From: Acidobacteriota bacterium
Lineage (GTDB): Bacteria > Acidobacteriota > Blastocatellia > Pyrinomonadales > Pyrinomonadaceae
Assembly: GCA_003222975.1 (NCBI GenBank)
Contig: QHXN01000049.1
Coordinates: 1 to 36,410 of the forward strand
Reading direction: 5' to 3'
DNA length: 36,410 nucleotides
Notes under the pieces: generated by a model
What the model saw: the letters and a program-made list of their open reading frames with translations, nothing else
Database searches by the model: none
What the model was told of the DNA's origin: nothing
Shown: positions 16,648-25,832 of the stretch, piece by piece
How positions within the stretch are numbered: position 1 is the first letter of the stretch
How the letters are laid out: the number at the start of each line of letters is the position of its first letter
Program-made: the position numbers and the translations under genes

Positions 16648-18141
16648 ATGATGAAACTTCGCTTCATAATCTTGTGCGCGGCTATAATCCTCATCCTTTT
16701 TACAATCTCCTTCCTGAAACCAGTATTGACGCCGTTCTGCGTCGAGGCCCAACTGGCCTGCGGTTCCGGCCCGGCACTGCAAAACCCATTGAGTCCGGTT
16801 ATCCCTGCCGGCACCACTCTGAAAGTCTTTTTTAAGCAGGGTGATTTTACAGACACGCAGCGGACAACAATCCAGTCAGCTTTTAGCACTTGGCAATCGC
16901 ATAGGATCGCGGACTGCTCGTTACTGACCTTCACTGGATTTACGGAGCTTCCGAGCCAGCCTGCGGCCAGTAACGTGGGGTCTTTTGTATGGGTCGAGAA
17001 GATTTCCGTCGGCGGCTCGGGCCACACGTACAGCGATTCTAGTTCAGGTAAAGTTTACGGCATAGTACAACTCGGAGAAGATAGTTTCGGTTGGTTGTTG
17101 CCATTAACCAAGCACGAGATAGGCCACCTACATAATCTTGATAACTGTGCTCAAGACGATCCTAATAGGTGCCCGAATGGAACCTCTATTATGGGCCCCG
17201 GACCGGCGGGCGCTTCAACAACAGCGGCCTCCGACGTTACAGAATGCGATGATATAGGCGTCAAAAAACTCTACTGCCCATCATCCACTCCTACGCCGAC
17301 GCCAACACCGGCCACCCCGCAGGATTGTCAAATGGGGGGCGATTATTGGAGCTATGCAGAGAATACCTGCTTGTCTTCCGATGATTGTACTAACAGCGGC
17401 GGCACCCTAAACTTCGCGGAGGGCACTTGCGACCCCATAAACTCCGGCGGTGGCGGCGGCTGCGGCGACGGCTGCGGCGGTTACAACTGCGACACTACGA
17501 ACATGGGCCTCTGCACCAACGTCCAGGAGTATTGCGAATGCCAACAGTTCGCGGGCGAGTGGGACGACTTCTTCTGCACCTGCTCCTACTTCACCCCCGT
17601 CGTCGTGGACATCAACGGCGACGGCTTCAACCTGACGGACGCGGCGGGCGGAGTCCTCTTCGACCTCAACCGCGACGGCACGAAGGAGCATCTGGCGTGG
17701 ACTGCCGCAGGCTCGGACGACGCCTGGCTGGTGTTAGACCGTAACGGCAACGGGGTGATTGACGACGGGTCAGAGCTGTTCGGCAACTTCACGCCGCAGC
17801 CCGCGCCGCCAGCAGGTCAGCAGAAGAATGGTTTCCTCGCGCTGGCCGAGTACGACAAGCCGGAGCAGGGCGGCAACGGCGACGGTATAATAGACGCCCG
17901 TGACGCAATTTTCTCATCACTGAGGTTGTGGCAGGATACGAATCACGACGGCGTTTCTCAGCCCGAAGAGTTGCACACGCTGCCTGAGTTGGGCCTCAAG
18001 TCCATTGACCTCGACTACAAGGAGTCGAGGCGCACAGACCGGTACGGCAACCGCTTCCGCTACCGTGCGAAGGTCAGGGACGTGCACGGCGCACAACTCG
18101 GGCGTTGGGCGTGGGACGTGTTCCTCGTCTCCGGTCAGTAG
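16648..18141 (+). CDS. Matrixin-like secreted metalloprotease with Cys-rich and EF-hand-like C-terminal region
   Basis: 497 residues; GAGAGGGAGAG precedes the ATGATG start. Residues about 5-22 are a hydrophobic signal or anchor. The region 45-210 resembles a matrixin-type zincin: HEIGH at 156-160 supplies two zinc-binding His and the catalytic Glu, and SIMGPG (180-185) fits a Met-turn. The canonical HExGHxLGLxH continues here as LHNLDN, so Gly is Asn163 and the third ligand His is Asn166; activity is uncertain. Then follow a TPTPTPTP linker (214-222), a Cys-rich stretch (227-312) and a domain with calcium-loop-like motifs ([11 protein letters not shown] 321-331, [13 protein letters not shown] 364-376, [24 protein letters not shown] 430-441). 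Codon and base use shift from A/T-richer to host-like near 17430, inside the gene, suggesting a mosaic. Confidence 0.82.
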   Translation: MMKLRFIILCAAIILILFTISFLKPVLTPFCVEAQLACGSGPALQNPLSPVIPAGTTLKVFFKQGDFTDTQRTTIQSAFSTWQSHRIADCSLLTFTGFTELPSQPAASNVGSFVWVEKISVGGSGHTYSDSSSGKVYGIVQLGEDSFGWLLPLTKHEIGHLHNLDNCAQDDPNRCPNGTSIMGPGPAGASTTAASDVTECDDIGVKKLYCPSSTPTPTPTPATPQDCQMGGDYWSYAENTCLSSDDCTNSGGTLNFAEGTCDPINSGGGGGCGDGCGGYNCDTTNMGLCTNVQEYCECQQFAGEWDDFFCTCSYFTPVVVDINGDGFNLTDAAGGVLFDLNRDGTKEHLAWTAAGSDDAWLVLDRNGNGVIDDGSELFGNFTPQPAPPAGQQKNGFLALAEYDKPEQGGNGDGIIDARDAIFSSLRLWQDTNHDGVSQPEELHTLPELGLKSIDLDYKESRRTDRYGNRFRYRAKVRDVHGAQLGRWAWDVFLVSGQ

Positions 18142-18245
18142 GTGACATACTGAGATCGAAAGCGCACCGCCCGGAGGCGGATGAAGACTTCTTGCTCCGG
18201 TCGTGTTTGGAGATGGGCCAAACGCACTTTATTGTGTGCCGTTGA

Positions 18246-18434
18246 CGTTTTGGTATGTTCCACTTGCTTTCAATGATGTGCTAAAGGCTCACAAGTTTAA
18301 ACTAAGTTCCTGCAAGTCTGTTCCAATCACTCGCAAGTACGCTCCGGCGGACTTCAGGACTGTGCGGAACGCTCGCAAGGGTATTCCGGCCATATTTAAG
18401 TGTGAGCCGGGCGATTCCGGGACGAACTTTTCGG
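18246..18434 (+). repeat. Degenerate 21-nt tandem repeat array (about nine units)
   Basis: Units can be laid end to end with no gaps starting at 18246, 18267, 18288, 18309, 18330, 18351, 18372, 18393 and 18414. The clearest share CTCRCAAG at 18288, 18330 and 18372, a 42-nt higher period, and a GTTCC/GCTCC/ATTCC block about 12 nt into the unit. A frame open from 18203 to 18472 shows the same period as 7-residue repeats (KSVPITR, KYAPADF, KGIPAIF, KCEPGDS). The frame has no good ribosome site, so I treat this as a DNA repeat rather than a gene. It ends about 120 nt before the 245-residue gene at 18552. A small CCGCC/GGCGG hairpin lies between the protease stop and the array. Confidence 0.7.
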
Positions 18435-18551
18435 TTTCCGAGCAAGCAGGGCGTAAACTTCACGCGCCGTAAAAGCAAAGTTCTCTCGCACGGTGCTGTT
18501 ACCAACCGGAAGGAGGCCCGTATCCTTCCCTCACCTAAAGGAGAAAAGGAG

Positions 18552-19289
18552 ATGAGAGATAAGGACAGGAGACGCGTTGAGCGTCTGGCCCGGACGGACG
18601 CGTATCACGCGGCGAACGCCGACGATTTCCCCGAAACGAGCAAGGGCGGACTGGCCGCAGCGGATATACGCGCCGCCCTCGCGGAAGTTGAGGCGCTCGA
18701 AACGTCGCTCGTGGCGAGCGTGAGCACGCACCAGCAGGCGACGGAAGGAAAGGACGGCACGCGCAAGTCCCTGTACGCGCAGCTTCGCGCCATCAGCGAC
18801 ACAGCGAAGACAATCGGCCTCGACTACCCGGAAGTTAAAGGCAGCTTCAGGTTCACGGGCGCGCGGATTTCAGACCAGGCGCTGCTCGCCACGGCCCGCG
18901 CGTTTTTAAACGCCGCACAGCCGCTCAAGGCGCGCTTCATCGAGTACGACATGCCCGCGGACTTTCTCGACACGCTCGGCGCGAGCATCGCCGCATTCGA
19001 GCAACACATGGAGAGGCAGACGGCTGGCGTCGGCGCGCGCATCGCCGCGAACGCGGCGCACGAAGAAGTGCTGCGCCGCGGCGAGGCGGCGATGGAACGG
19101 TTCGACACGGCAGCCCGCAACAAGTACCGCAACAACCCCGAAAAGCTCGCCGCGTGGGAGAGCGCGCGGCGGCTCGAACGTCCCGCGCGACGACCGCGCA
19201 AGAACGGCCAGACATCTCTTAAAGAGGGCAACACTCCGACGGGCGGCGATACTCCAAAAACCGGCGGCGGGGAACCTTCAAACAACTGA
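18552..19289 (+). CDS. Orphan-family helical protein downstream of the 21-nt repeat array
   Basis: 245 residues from the ATG at 18552, chosen over an upstream in-frame ATG (18402) because AAAGGAGAAAAGGAG lies directly before it. There is no signal peptide or membrane helix. The N-terminus is highly basic (MRDKDRRRVERLAR). The body (30-205) is alternating Ala/Leu/Glu-rich amphipathic helices, including the stretches DQALLATARAFL and FIEYDMPADFLDTL. The tail (205-245) is basic, then Gly/Thr/Pro-rich and disordered. I know similar proteins as repeated hypothetical families in Acidobacteriota genomes, without a function; this is recollection, not a search result. The adjacency to the degenerate repeat array upstream is notable. 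A terminator hairpin follows at 19326. Confidence 0.82.
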   Translation: MRDKDRRRVERLARTDAYHAANADDFPETSKGGLAAADIRAALAEVEALETSLVASVSTHQQATEGKDGTRKSLYAQLRAISDTAKTIGLDYPEVKGSFRFTGARISDQALLATARAFLNAAQPLKARFIEYDMPADFLDTLGASIAAFEQHMERQTAGVGARIAANAAHEEVLRRGEAAMERFDTAARNKYRNNPEKLAAWESARRLERPARRPRKNGQTSLKEGNTPTGGDTPKTGGGEPSNN

Positions 19290-19325
19290 AACCTCTTCAG
19301 TACAAGCCGGACAGATCACGTTTAA

Positions 19326-19361
19326 GCGAAAGGCGCGGGCTGCACGGCCCGCGCCTTTCGC
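19326..19361 (+). terminator. Terminator hairpin of the 245-residue gene
   Basis: A 15-bp perfect stem (GCGAAAGGCGCGGGC at 19326-19340 with GCCCGCGCCTTTCGC at 19347-19361) has a 6-nt loop and begins 36 nt after the stop at 19289. There is no strong U-tract, so termination strength is uncertain. Confidence 0.7.
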
Positions 19362-19423
19362 CTGAAAGATGGCTTGCAGGTCGGGCGCGTCGGCCTCAAA
19401 ATTCCCGTGAAGGGTCAAACGCA

Positions 19424-19789
19424 TTGCGCGAACTCGACGAAGTCTTTGCCGAACTGAGCAAGTCGCCTTTCCGTCGGCGCTTTCGCCTGCACGGGAAGGA
19501 GTTGGAGTACCTTCGCCGCAAAGGTCTGGCGGTCGTCCTCGAACACGCCGCGGATTTTATCCAGAAGCGGCTCGCCCCCGCCGAACCCTTGAACGACGGG
19601 CGGCAGACGCCGATGCGAAATCATCCGGTCTTCGTCGCGCAGCACGCGACCGCGACTTGCTGCCGCGGCTGCCTGCAAAAGTGGCACGGGATTCCGAAGG
19701 GGCAGGCGCTAAGCGCGGACGAGAAGCGCTACGTCCTCTCGGTCTTGGAAAAGTGGCTGTACGAACAGGAGCGCGCGGCAAGGGAGTAG
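19424..19789 (+). CDS. DUF4186 family protein
   Basis: 121 residues from a TTG start at 19424 with GAAGGG upstream; no in-frame ATG or GTG gives a better start. The sequence follows the DUF4186 pattern throughout: LDEVFAELSKSPFRRRFRL at the start, then QTPMRNHPVFVAQHATATCCRGCLQKWHGIPKG with two adjacent Cys, a third Cys and conserved His residues (His67, His73 and His88 regions) that could bind a metal, and ending in a short helix (VLSVLEKWLYEQE). Family members are 110-130 residues and have no established role. It is a single gene in plus orientation, convergent with the GH15 gene. I see no clear terminator in the 55-nt gap. Confidence 0.9.
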   Translation: MRELDEVFAELSKSPFRRRFRLHGKELEYLRRKGLAVVLEHAADFIQKRLAPAEPLNDGRQTPMRNHPVFVAQHATATCCRGCLQKWHGIPKGQALSADEKRYVLSVLEKWLYEQERAARE

Positions 19790-19844
19790 CTTTACTCCTC
19801 TTACCGAGGGGCTAACAGAAACTCGCTCTCCCCACAACCCGCGC

Positions 19845-21755
19845 CTACTTCTCCGTGGTCTTCTTGAACTGCCCGGACCGCTCGACATCTTCGGCCTGCT
19901 CGGCGGAGGTCTGCGGGTGCTCCTTCGCGCCCTCGGCTTCGGCGCGGGAGACGTTGAGGGCGGAGCGGATGAGCGCGAGGTGCGAGAAGCCCTGCGGGTA
20001 GTTGCCCAGCAGCTCGTCGCCCGCGGGGTCAATCTCTTCCGAGAGCAGGCCGAGGTCGCTCGCGTAGCCGACGATTTTTTCAAAAAGCTCCTTCGCCTCG
20101 TCAACGCGCCCCTGGGCCGCGAGGTTGTCAACGAGCCAGAAGCTACAGAGCGCGAACGTCCCCTCGCCGCCGGGCAAACCGTCCTCATTCAAGTAACGAT
20201 AGACCAGCCCGTGCGAGGTGAGCCGCTGGCGTACACGCTCGACCGTGGACTTGACGCGCGCGTCCGTCGGCGGCAGAAATCCCGTCTGCGGGATGATGAG
20301 CGCGCTGGCGTCGAGCGCCTCGCCGCCGAGGTATTGAGTGAACGCGCCGACACGCTCGTTGTACCCTTCGCGCAGAATCAACTCGCGGACCGTCTCGCGC
20401 TCCTTCTCCCAGGCGGAAACGTCCGCCGACGTGTGTGACGTGCCGGCGAGCCGCACCGCGCGGTCGAGCGCCACCCAGCACATCAGTTTTGAGTAGAGGA
20501 AGTGGCGCGGCCTGCCGCGCACCTCCCAGATGCCGCTGTCCGGCTCGCGCCAGCCCTCGACGGTGCGCGCGGCCATGAACTGTATGTCGTCCCACCAGGA
20601 TTCCGGGATGTCGCGCCGCGCCCGCTCGTGGTAGAGATAGACGGCGTCGAGGACTTCGCCGTAAACGTCGAGCTGCTTCTGGTCGAAGGCGGCGTTGCCG
20701 ACGCGCACGGGGCGCGACCCGCGGTAGCCTTCGAGGTGTTCGAGTTTCCGCTCCGGCAGGCAGGACTTGCCGTCGAGCGCGTACATGATTTGCAGACGCT
20801 TCTGGCGGGGGATGCCGAGCGAGTCGAGCCAGCCGAAGAAGTCCTCGGCCTCCTCGTGGTAGCCGAGCAGCATCAGCGTGTAGAGGATGAGCGAGGAGTC
20901 GCGCAGCCACGTGTAGCGGTAGTCCCAGTTGCGCACGCCGCCGACCTCTTCGGGAAGCGACGATGTGGGCGCGGCGACGAGTGCGCCGGTCGGCTCGTAG
21001 GTCAGGAGCTTCAGGACGAGCGCGCTCCGGCGCACCTGCTCGCTGTACTGCCCTTCGTAGCGGCACGCACGCCACCACTCTTCCCAGTAGCCCAAAGTTT
21101 TCTTGAGTTCGTCCTCGGACTCGGCGCGCGGCGGTTTGACACCTTGAGGATCAACGTCGGTGAAATAGTTGAGCGCGAACCAGACGCGCTCGCCCTCTTT
21201 GACCTTGAAGCGACCGGCGAGCGCGCCCGACTCGTCGCGCCGCATCCGAGCCGCGCAGGTCAGCGCCAACGCCTCGCGCCCGGCGGTCGCGACCGCGCCG
21301 CCCTCGCATGCTTCGAGAACTGTGTCGGCGCGCGCGTAGTCGAACGTCGGACGGAAACCGACCTCCATCTCGACCGAGCCGGCGAGACCTTCGACGAGGC
21401 GGAGGATGCGGTAGCTGGGCGCGATGTCCTCGCCGCGGTGGCTCTCGGTCAGGCGCTCGACGGGCATGAAGTCCATGAGGCGGACGCGCCCCCCACCGGT
21501 CTTGAACTCGGCGGCGAGCACGTTCGTCGTGCCGACGTAGGAGCGCGAGACCTCGTAAGCGTCAGCCGGGCAAATCTGCGACCAGCCGCCGCGCGCCGCG
21601 TCGAGCAGGCGGCAGAAGACCGCCGGGCTGTCGAAGCGCGGCCAGCAGCACCAGTCAATCGAGCCGTCCTTGGCGACGAGCGCGGCGGTGTGCGCGTCGC
21701 CGATCAGCGCGTAGTCGCGGACGGGGCGGTAGCCCCTCTCTTTTCCTCTCGTCAT
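19845..21755 (-). CDS. Glycoside hydrolase family 15 (glucoamylase/trehalase-type)
   Basis: 636 residues from the ATG at 21755. Longer readings add a proline/arginine-rich leader that does not look like protein, while MTRGKERGYRPVRDYALIGD is the normal opening of this family. An N-terminal beta-sandwich (about 1-230, with DGSIDWCCWPRFDSPAVF) precedes an (alpha/alpha)6 barrel. Visible family motifs are RNWDYRYTWLRDSSL (substrate-binding loop), GIWEVRGRPRHF with Glu411 as the probable general acid, and LLSEEIDPAG with Glu573/574 as the probable general base. Family role: release of glucose from alpha-linked glucans or trehalose; the sequence does not decide between them. There is no signal peptide, so it is likely cytoplasmic, perhaps in trehalose or glycogen turnover. 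The tail is charged and disordered. No ribosome site is obvious. Confidence 0.92.
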   Translation of the reverse strand: MTRGKERGYRPVRDYALIGDAHTAALVAKDGSIDWCCWPRFDSPAVFCRLLDAARGGWSQICPADAYEVSRSYVGTTNVLAAEFKTGGGRVRLMDFMPVERLTESHRGEDIAPSYRILRLVEGLAGSVEMEVGFRPTFDYARADTVLEACEGGAVATAGREALALTCAARMRRDESGALAGRFKVKEGERVWFALNYFTDVDPQGVKPPRAESEDELKKTLGYWEEWWRACRYEGQYSEQVRRSALVLKLLTYEPTGALVAAPTSSLPEEVGGVRNWDYRYTWLRDSSLILYTLMLLGYHEEAEDFFGWLDSLGIPRQKRLQIMYALDGKSCLPERKLEHLEGYRGSRPVRVGNAAFDQKQLDVYGEVLDAVYLYHERARRDIPESWWDDIQFMAARTVEGWREPDSGIWEVRGRPRHFLYSKLMCWVALDRAVRLAGTSHTSADVSAWEKERETVRELILREGYNERVGAFTQYLGGEALDASALIIPQTGFLPPTDARVKSTVERVRQRLTSHGLVYRYLNEDGLPGGEGTFALCSFWLVDNLAAQGRVDEAKELFEKIVGYASDLGLLSEEIDPAGDELLGNYPQGFSHLALIRSALNVSRAEAEGAKEHPQTSAEQAEDVERSGQFKKTTEK

Positions 21756-21987
21756 AAATTTGTCGTTGAAGAATGTAGTAGCATATCTTCGCACGTCTGC
21801 GCCAAAAAGTTTTCTACGCGGCTGAAAAGCGCGCAGGGCCGGAGCGCGGACACGCTCCGGCCCCGCGGGCGTCGAGCCGCACGACATCGGGCGGATTGAT
21901 TCGGGCGTGAAGGAAGAAGGCGGGCGCGGGTGTGGGTTCGAGCGTCGTGGCAGGTCAACACGGCGCGCACGGAATTTTTCGGCGGTG

Positions 21988-22578
21988 TTATCGGGTGACG
22001 CGGTAGAGCGAGCCGTCGGGCCGCCACTCGTCGCGCGAGACGGAGTACCAGACGCAACTGTAGCCATAGTAGTTCCCGTCGCCTACGTATTTCATCTTCA
22101 GCCGCTCCATCACACGGCGCGACCTCACGTTTTCGGGGCGCGTGAGCGCGACTATCGCGCCGAGTCCGAGTCGTCCAAACCCGTAGCGCAAGGTGGCCGA
22201 GGCCGCTTCGGTCGCCAGCCCCTTGCCCCATTCGGACTTCGCCAGCAGGTAGGCCAGTTCGACGCCGACCTCCTCGCTCCCCAGCGAGAGGCCGCAGTAG
22301 CCGGCGAGCGCGCCGGTCTCCTTCCTGACGAGTGCCCACCTGCCGAAGCCGCGCCGCTGGAAGGCGCAGATGATTTTCGTCAGGTTACGCTCGGTCTCGG
22401 CGCGCGTGAGCGGGTGTCCGTCCCCGATGTGGCGCATCACTTCTGGGTCGCGCGTGATGAGGTGCAGGTCGTCGAGGTCTGCGGGCGTGAACGCCCTCAG
22501 ATGCAGGCGCGAGGTCTCCACGCGGTCGGCCACGAAATGCCCCGACTGTTCCCCGTCTTGACGAAGCGAGGCCGCCAT
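21988..22578 (-). CDS. GNAT family N-acetyltransferase (RimJ/RimL type)
   Basis: 196 residues from the ATG at 22578, preceded by GGAAAGGA at 7-nt spacing; an adjacent GTG at 22581 would add one residue. The opening VETSRLHLRAFTPADLDDL and the HIGDGHPLTRAETE stretch are typical of RimJ/RimL-like acetyltransferases. AYLLAKSEWGKGLATEAASATLRYGF is the acetyl-CoA-binding motif (motif A, Q/R-x-x-G-x-G/A variant), followed by TRPENVRSRRVMERLKMKYVG. It transfers acetyl from acetyl-CoA to an amine, perhaps a protein N-terminus or a small molecule. It starts 17 nt after the stop of the GGDEF-EAL gene on the same strand, so it is probably the second gene of that operon. Confidence 0.92.
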   Translation of the reverse strand: MAASLRQDGEQSGHFVADRVETSRLHLRAFTPADLDDLHLITRDPEVMRHIGDGHPLTRAETERNLTKIICAFQRRGFGRWALVRKETGALAGYCGLSLGSEEVGVELAYLLAKSEWGKGLATEAASATLRYGFGRLGLGAIVALTRPENVRSRRVMERLKMKYVGDGNYYGYSCVWYSVSRDEWRPDGSLYRVTR

Positions 22579-22594
22579 CACGTTTTCCTTTCCC

Positions 22595-25099
22595 TCACGC
22601 CGCGAGGATGCGCGCGCCCTCGTCCCGCGCCGAAAGCAGGTTCGAGAAACCGTCCTTCAGCAGTAGCTCAATCGCCTGGGCCGCGGCCACGGGCTTCGAG
22701 AAGAGATACCCCTGGCCGTAGCCGCATCCGAGGTCGCGCAACTGCCGCAACTGCTCGCGCGTCTCGACGCCCTCGGCCACCACGTTCATGTCGAGGCTGC
22801 GCGCGAGCGTGACGATGGTGCGGACGATCTCGGCGTTCTCGGTGTTGTCGGTCATCTGCGTGACGAACGAGCGGTCAATCTTCAGGGTGTCAATGGGGAA
22901 GCGGTGGAGGTAGGAGAGGGAAGAGTAGCCCGTCCCGAAGTCATCCATCGAGAGTCCGACGCCGAGGTCGCGCAACTGCGTGAGCATGTCAATGGCCGTG
23001 TCCATGTTCTCGGCGACCATGCTCTCTGTGATCTCCAGCTTCAGGCAGCCCGGTCGCAGGCCCGCGTCGCGCAGCGCCGAGGAGACCTGTTCGATCAGGT
23101 CGGCCTGCGAGAACTGGCGGCCCGAAAGGTTGACGCTCATCGCCACCGCCTCGTCCACGCGGAAGAATTTCTGCCACTCGCGCATCTGCCGGCACGCCTC
23201 TCGCAGAACCCACTGGCCGAGCGGGATGATGAGGCCCGTCTCCTCGGCCACGGGCACGAACTCCGAGGGCATCACCAGCCCGCGCTCCGGGTGTCGCCAC
23301 CTGACCAGCGCCTCGAAGCTGCAAACCTTGCCGGTCTCCAAAGAGACGATGGGCTGGTAGTTGAGGAAGAACTCCTTGCGGGTGATGGCGCGCCGGAGGT
23401 CGGTCTCGATCTGCAAAAGCTCCATCGCGCGGTCGTGCATCCCCTTGTCGAAGACGACGTGGCGCTTCTTGCCGAGCAGCTTGGCGCGGTACATCGCGGT
23501 GTCTGCGTCGCGCAGCAAATCTTCGGCGCGCTCGTAGCCCGTGGCCGACAGCGCGATGCCGATGGAGACCGTGGTGAAGACCTCGTGCCCGCCGATGTTG
23601 AAGGGCTGGGAGACGGCCTCCTGCACGCGGCGCGCGACATCTATGGCGTCCTCGGTCTCGGCGAGGTCTTCGAGCAGGATCGTGAACTCGTCGCCGCCCA
23701 GTCGCGCCACGGTGTCGCCGGGCCGCAGGCAGGCTTCGAGGCGGTGCGCGATGCCGACGAGCATCTGGTCGCCGACCATGTGGCCGAGAGAGTCGTTGAT
23801 GATCTTGAAGCGGTCGAGGTCGAGGAAGAGCGCGGCGAAGAGGCGCTCGCCGTTGCGGCGCGAGCGCTGGATCGCCATCTTCACGTGATCCATGAAGAGC
23901 GCGCGGTTCGGCAGTCCGGTGAGCGCGTCGTGGAAGGCGTCGTGCAGGAGCTGTTCTTCGGCGCGCTTGCGGTCGGTGATGTCCTGAATCTGAAAGATGA
24001 GGTGCAGCGGCTTCGTCTGGCCGTCGCGGACGAGCGACATGCCGAGGTGCGTCCAGACTTCCTTGCCCTGCTTGTGCGCGTAGCGCACCTCGGTCTGGTG
24101 CGACGAGATCGCGCCCTCGGCGAGCCGCTGAATCTGCTCGTCGAGCGCGACGAGGTCTTCGCGGTGCGTGATCTCCTTGATGTTCGACGCGAGCAGCTCC
24201 GGCGCGGCGTAGCCGACGATCTCGCAGAGCGAGGGGTTGACCTGGAGCCAGCGCCCGCCCAAAGAGACGACGCCCATGCCGATGGTCGCGTAGTCGAAGG
24301 CCGAGCGGAAGCGCTCCTCCGACTCGCGCAGCGCCTCCATGTGCTGCTGGACTTCGAGCGCGTGCTGGCGGGCGATGTCGGCTTGGCGGGTCGAGGCCTC
24401 GACGTTCTTGAGGTAGGTGCAGTAGGTGAAATAGACGACGACGACGATGGGCGCGGCGGCGAGGAAGGCGTAAAGGCCAAAGGTCGCGATCAGCTTCGCG
24501 ATGATCCCGGCGGCGGACGCGCCCGCGAAGTAGGTCAGAGAAGTCCAGAGGAAGTTCTGCCGCCACATCTGCCAGAGCGGCTGCCCGGCCTTCAAGGCCA
24601 CGCCGACGGCGACGAGGCCGGAGTTGGCGGCATACTGCACGAGCGCCACGAGGCAGACGGCGACGATGTAGCGCGACTGGTCGCCGTGCGGGAGCCCGCG
24701 GATATCGCCGAAGATGAGCCTGAGCACCCAGACCGTGAGGAAGGTCGAGCAGACGTAGACCGCCGAGTTGAAGGCGACGGTCAACTTCTTCTTCGAGATG
24801 CGGCGCGACGAGAAGAAGGCGTCCGCCGCCGACATCAGGATCGCCGCCTCGCCGCCGAAGAGCAGGAGGACGAGGAAGATGAAGGTGTCGGAGACGGAGA
24901 TTTGTCCCCTGACGCGCGGTATCTGCACGACCACGCGCGAGCCGAAGCCGAGCGTCAGCACGCTCACCAGCGCGAACCGCCAGCCCAACTCCGAGGGCTG
25001 GAGCCTGACCACGGTGAAGGCGCACGCGACAAGCCCAAGGCCGATCACCAGCCACATGTAAGGCTTCGCGAGGCTCTGTCTCGTCGTGGCTTTTGACAT
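22595..25099 (-). CDS. Membrane-bound PAS-GGDEF-EAL cyclic-di-GMP enzyme
   Basis: 834 residues. About seven or eight hydrophobic helices (14-230) make a membrane sensor domain of MASE-like layout. A short coiled segment (232-262) leads to a PAS domain with PAC (about 263-380, ending DITDRKRAEEQL). The GGDEF domain (385-550) has an intact GGDEF at 468-472 and an RxxD inhibitory site exactly five residues before it (459-462), so diguanylate cyclase activity with product inhibition is expected. The EAL domain (560-815) keeps EAL at 596-598, NLSGRQ, LEITES, DDFGTGYSSLSYL, KIDRSF and AEGVE, so phosphodiesterase activity is also plausible. It is therefore potentially bifunctional. ACAGGAACGG precedes the start. 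The GNAT gene follows. Confidence 0.95.
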   Translation of the reverse strand: MSKATTRQSLAKPYMWLVIGLGLVACAFTVVRLQPSELGWRFALVSVLTLGFGSRVVVQIPRVRGQISVSDTFIFLVLLLFGGEAAILMSAADAFFSSRRISKKKLTVAFNSAVYVCSTFLTVWVLRLIFGDIRGLPHGDQSRYIVAVCLVALVQYAANSGLVAVGVALKAGQPLWQMWRQNFLWTSLTYFAGASAAGIIAKLIATFGLYAFLAAAPIVVVVYFTYCTYLKNVEASTRQADIARQHALEVQQHMEALRESEERFRSAFDYATIGMGVVSLGGRWLQVNPSLCEIVGYAAPELLASNIKEITHREDLVALDEQIQRLAEGAISSHQTEVRYAHKQGKEVWTHLGMSLVRDGQTKPLHLIFQIQDITDRKRAEEQLLHDAFHDALTGLPNRALFMDHVKMAIQRSRRNGERLFAALFLDLDRFKIINDSLGHMVGDQMLVGIAHRLEACLRPGDTVARLGGDEFTILLEDLAETEDAIDVARRVQEAVSQPFNIGGHEVFTTVSIGIALSATGYERAEDLLRDADTAMYRAKLLGKKRHVVFDKGMHDRAMELLQIETDLRRAITRKEFFLNYQPIVSLETGKVCSFEALVRWRHPERGLVMPSEFVPVAEETGLIIPLGQWVLREACRQMREWQKFFRVDEAVAMSVNLSGRQFSQADLIEQVSSALRDAGLRPGCLKLEITESMVAENMDTAIDMLTQLRDLGVGLSMDDFGTGYSSLSYLHRFPIDTLKIDRSFVTQMTDNTENAEIVRTIVTLARSLDMNVVAEGVETREQLRQLRDLGCGYGQGYLFSKPVAAAQAIELLLKDGFSNLLSARDEGARILAA

Positions 25100-25832
25100 C
25101 CGTTCCTGTCCGTACCCGGTGCCTGGGGAGATTGCTTGAACGTGTGCCGGTGCTGCGGCGCGGCCTGAAAGAGGGGCAAGCCGTATGCCGCCGACGGCGG
25201 GCGGGGTTCGGTCGTTTTCCCCGCAAAAGGTGGTCAGCCGGGCCGCCGGAGAGGGCGCGGGTGACCGCTTCGTTCAATGTGAAGGCGGGGCTTTCAAGTT
25301 GACGCGAGGAGCCACTCACGCGCCGGCAGTTGAGTCGAGTCTGCGGTGCGGTGAGCGGCGTGGCGACACTTCGGGGCGGGGCTTTGTTTCTCTCCTATTT
25401 CTTCTTCGTCATAGTGGTCGAACCCGTGTCGAGCACTGGTTCATGCAGCATGTGCCGCCCGTCATCAGAGCGCCGTTCGACACGACCGCTTCTCACCTCC
25501 GCCGTTTATGCACGCGCCGTTCCAGCCGACGGGATAGTTGAAATCGCGGTTTTTGTTAATCTTTGGCGGGGTTCAGGCCAGGGGCATCGGTCAGAGCGCG
25601 GTCAGGTTGGTTGACCGCCTTTGTTAGAATGACTGACCTGATTGACCGTCGCACTCGCGGCGGGCGCGGTGTGTTCGCGGCGCTATCAGTCCCGTCGCGC
25701 GGCCTTTCCCGCCGCCCTGACGACGAGTGCCCCCGGCCCGCAGACTTGAACTCCGGCACGGCGGCGGGGTATAAGCCGTCTGTCCGGTGCGCTTCGCGCG
25801 ACTCTTGAAAGACGGCGGAAAGGGGAAGACGG
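25100..25832. other. Long intergenic region with TGACC half-site cluster
   Basis: About 730 bp between divergent genes, without a frame that has both a ribosome site and protein-like sequence. At 25598-25618 is a perfect inverted repeat GCGGTCA-N7-TGACCGC. Two more TGACC copies follow at 25634-25638 and 25643-25647, about 190 nt upstream of the gene at 25833. The two right-hand copies flank a TAGAAT (25625-25630) only loosely. The rest, including 25100-25590, shows nothing I can support. Confidence 0.4.

Noticed and set aside
18203..18472. 89-codon frame over the 21-nt array as a real protein
   Set aside because: No ribosome site, and its 7-residue periodicity is explained by the DNA repeat; kept as a repeat.
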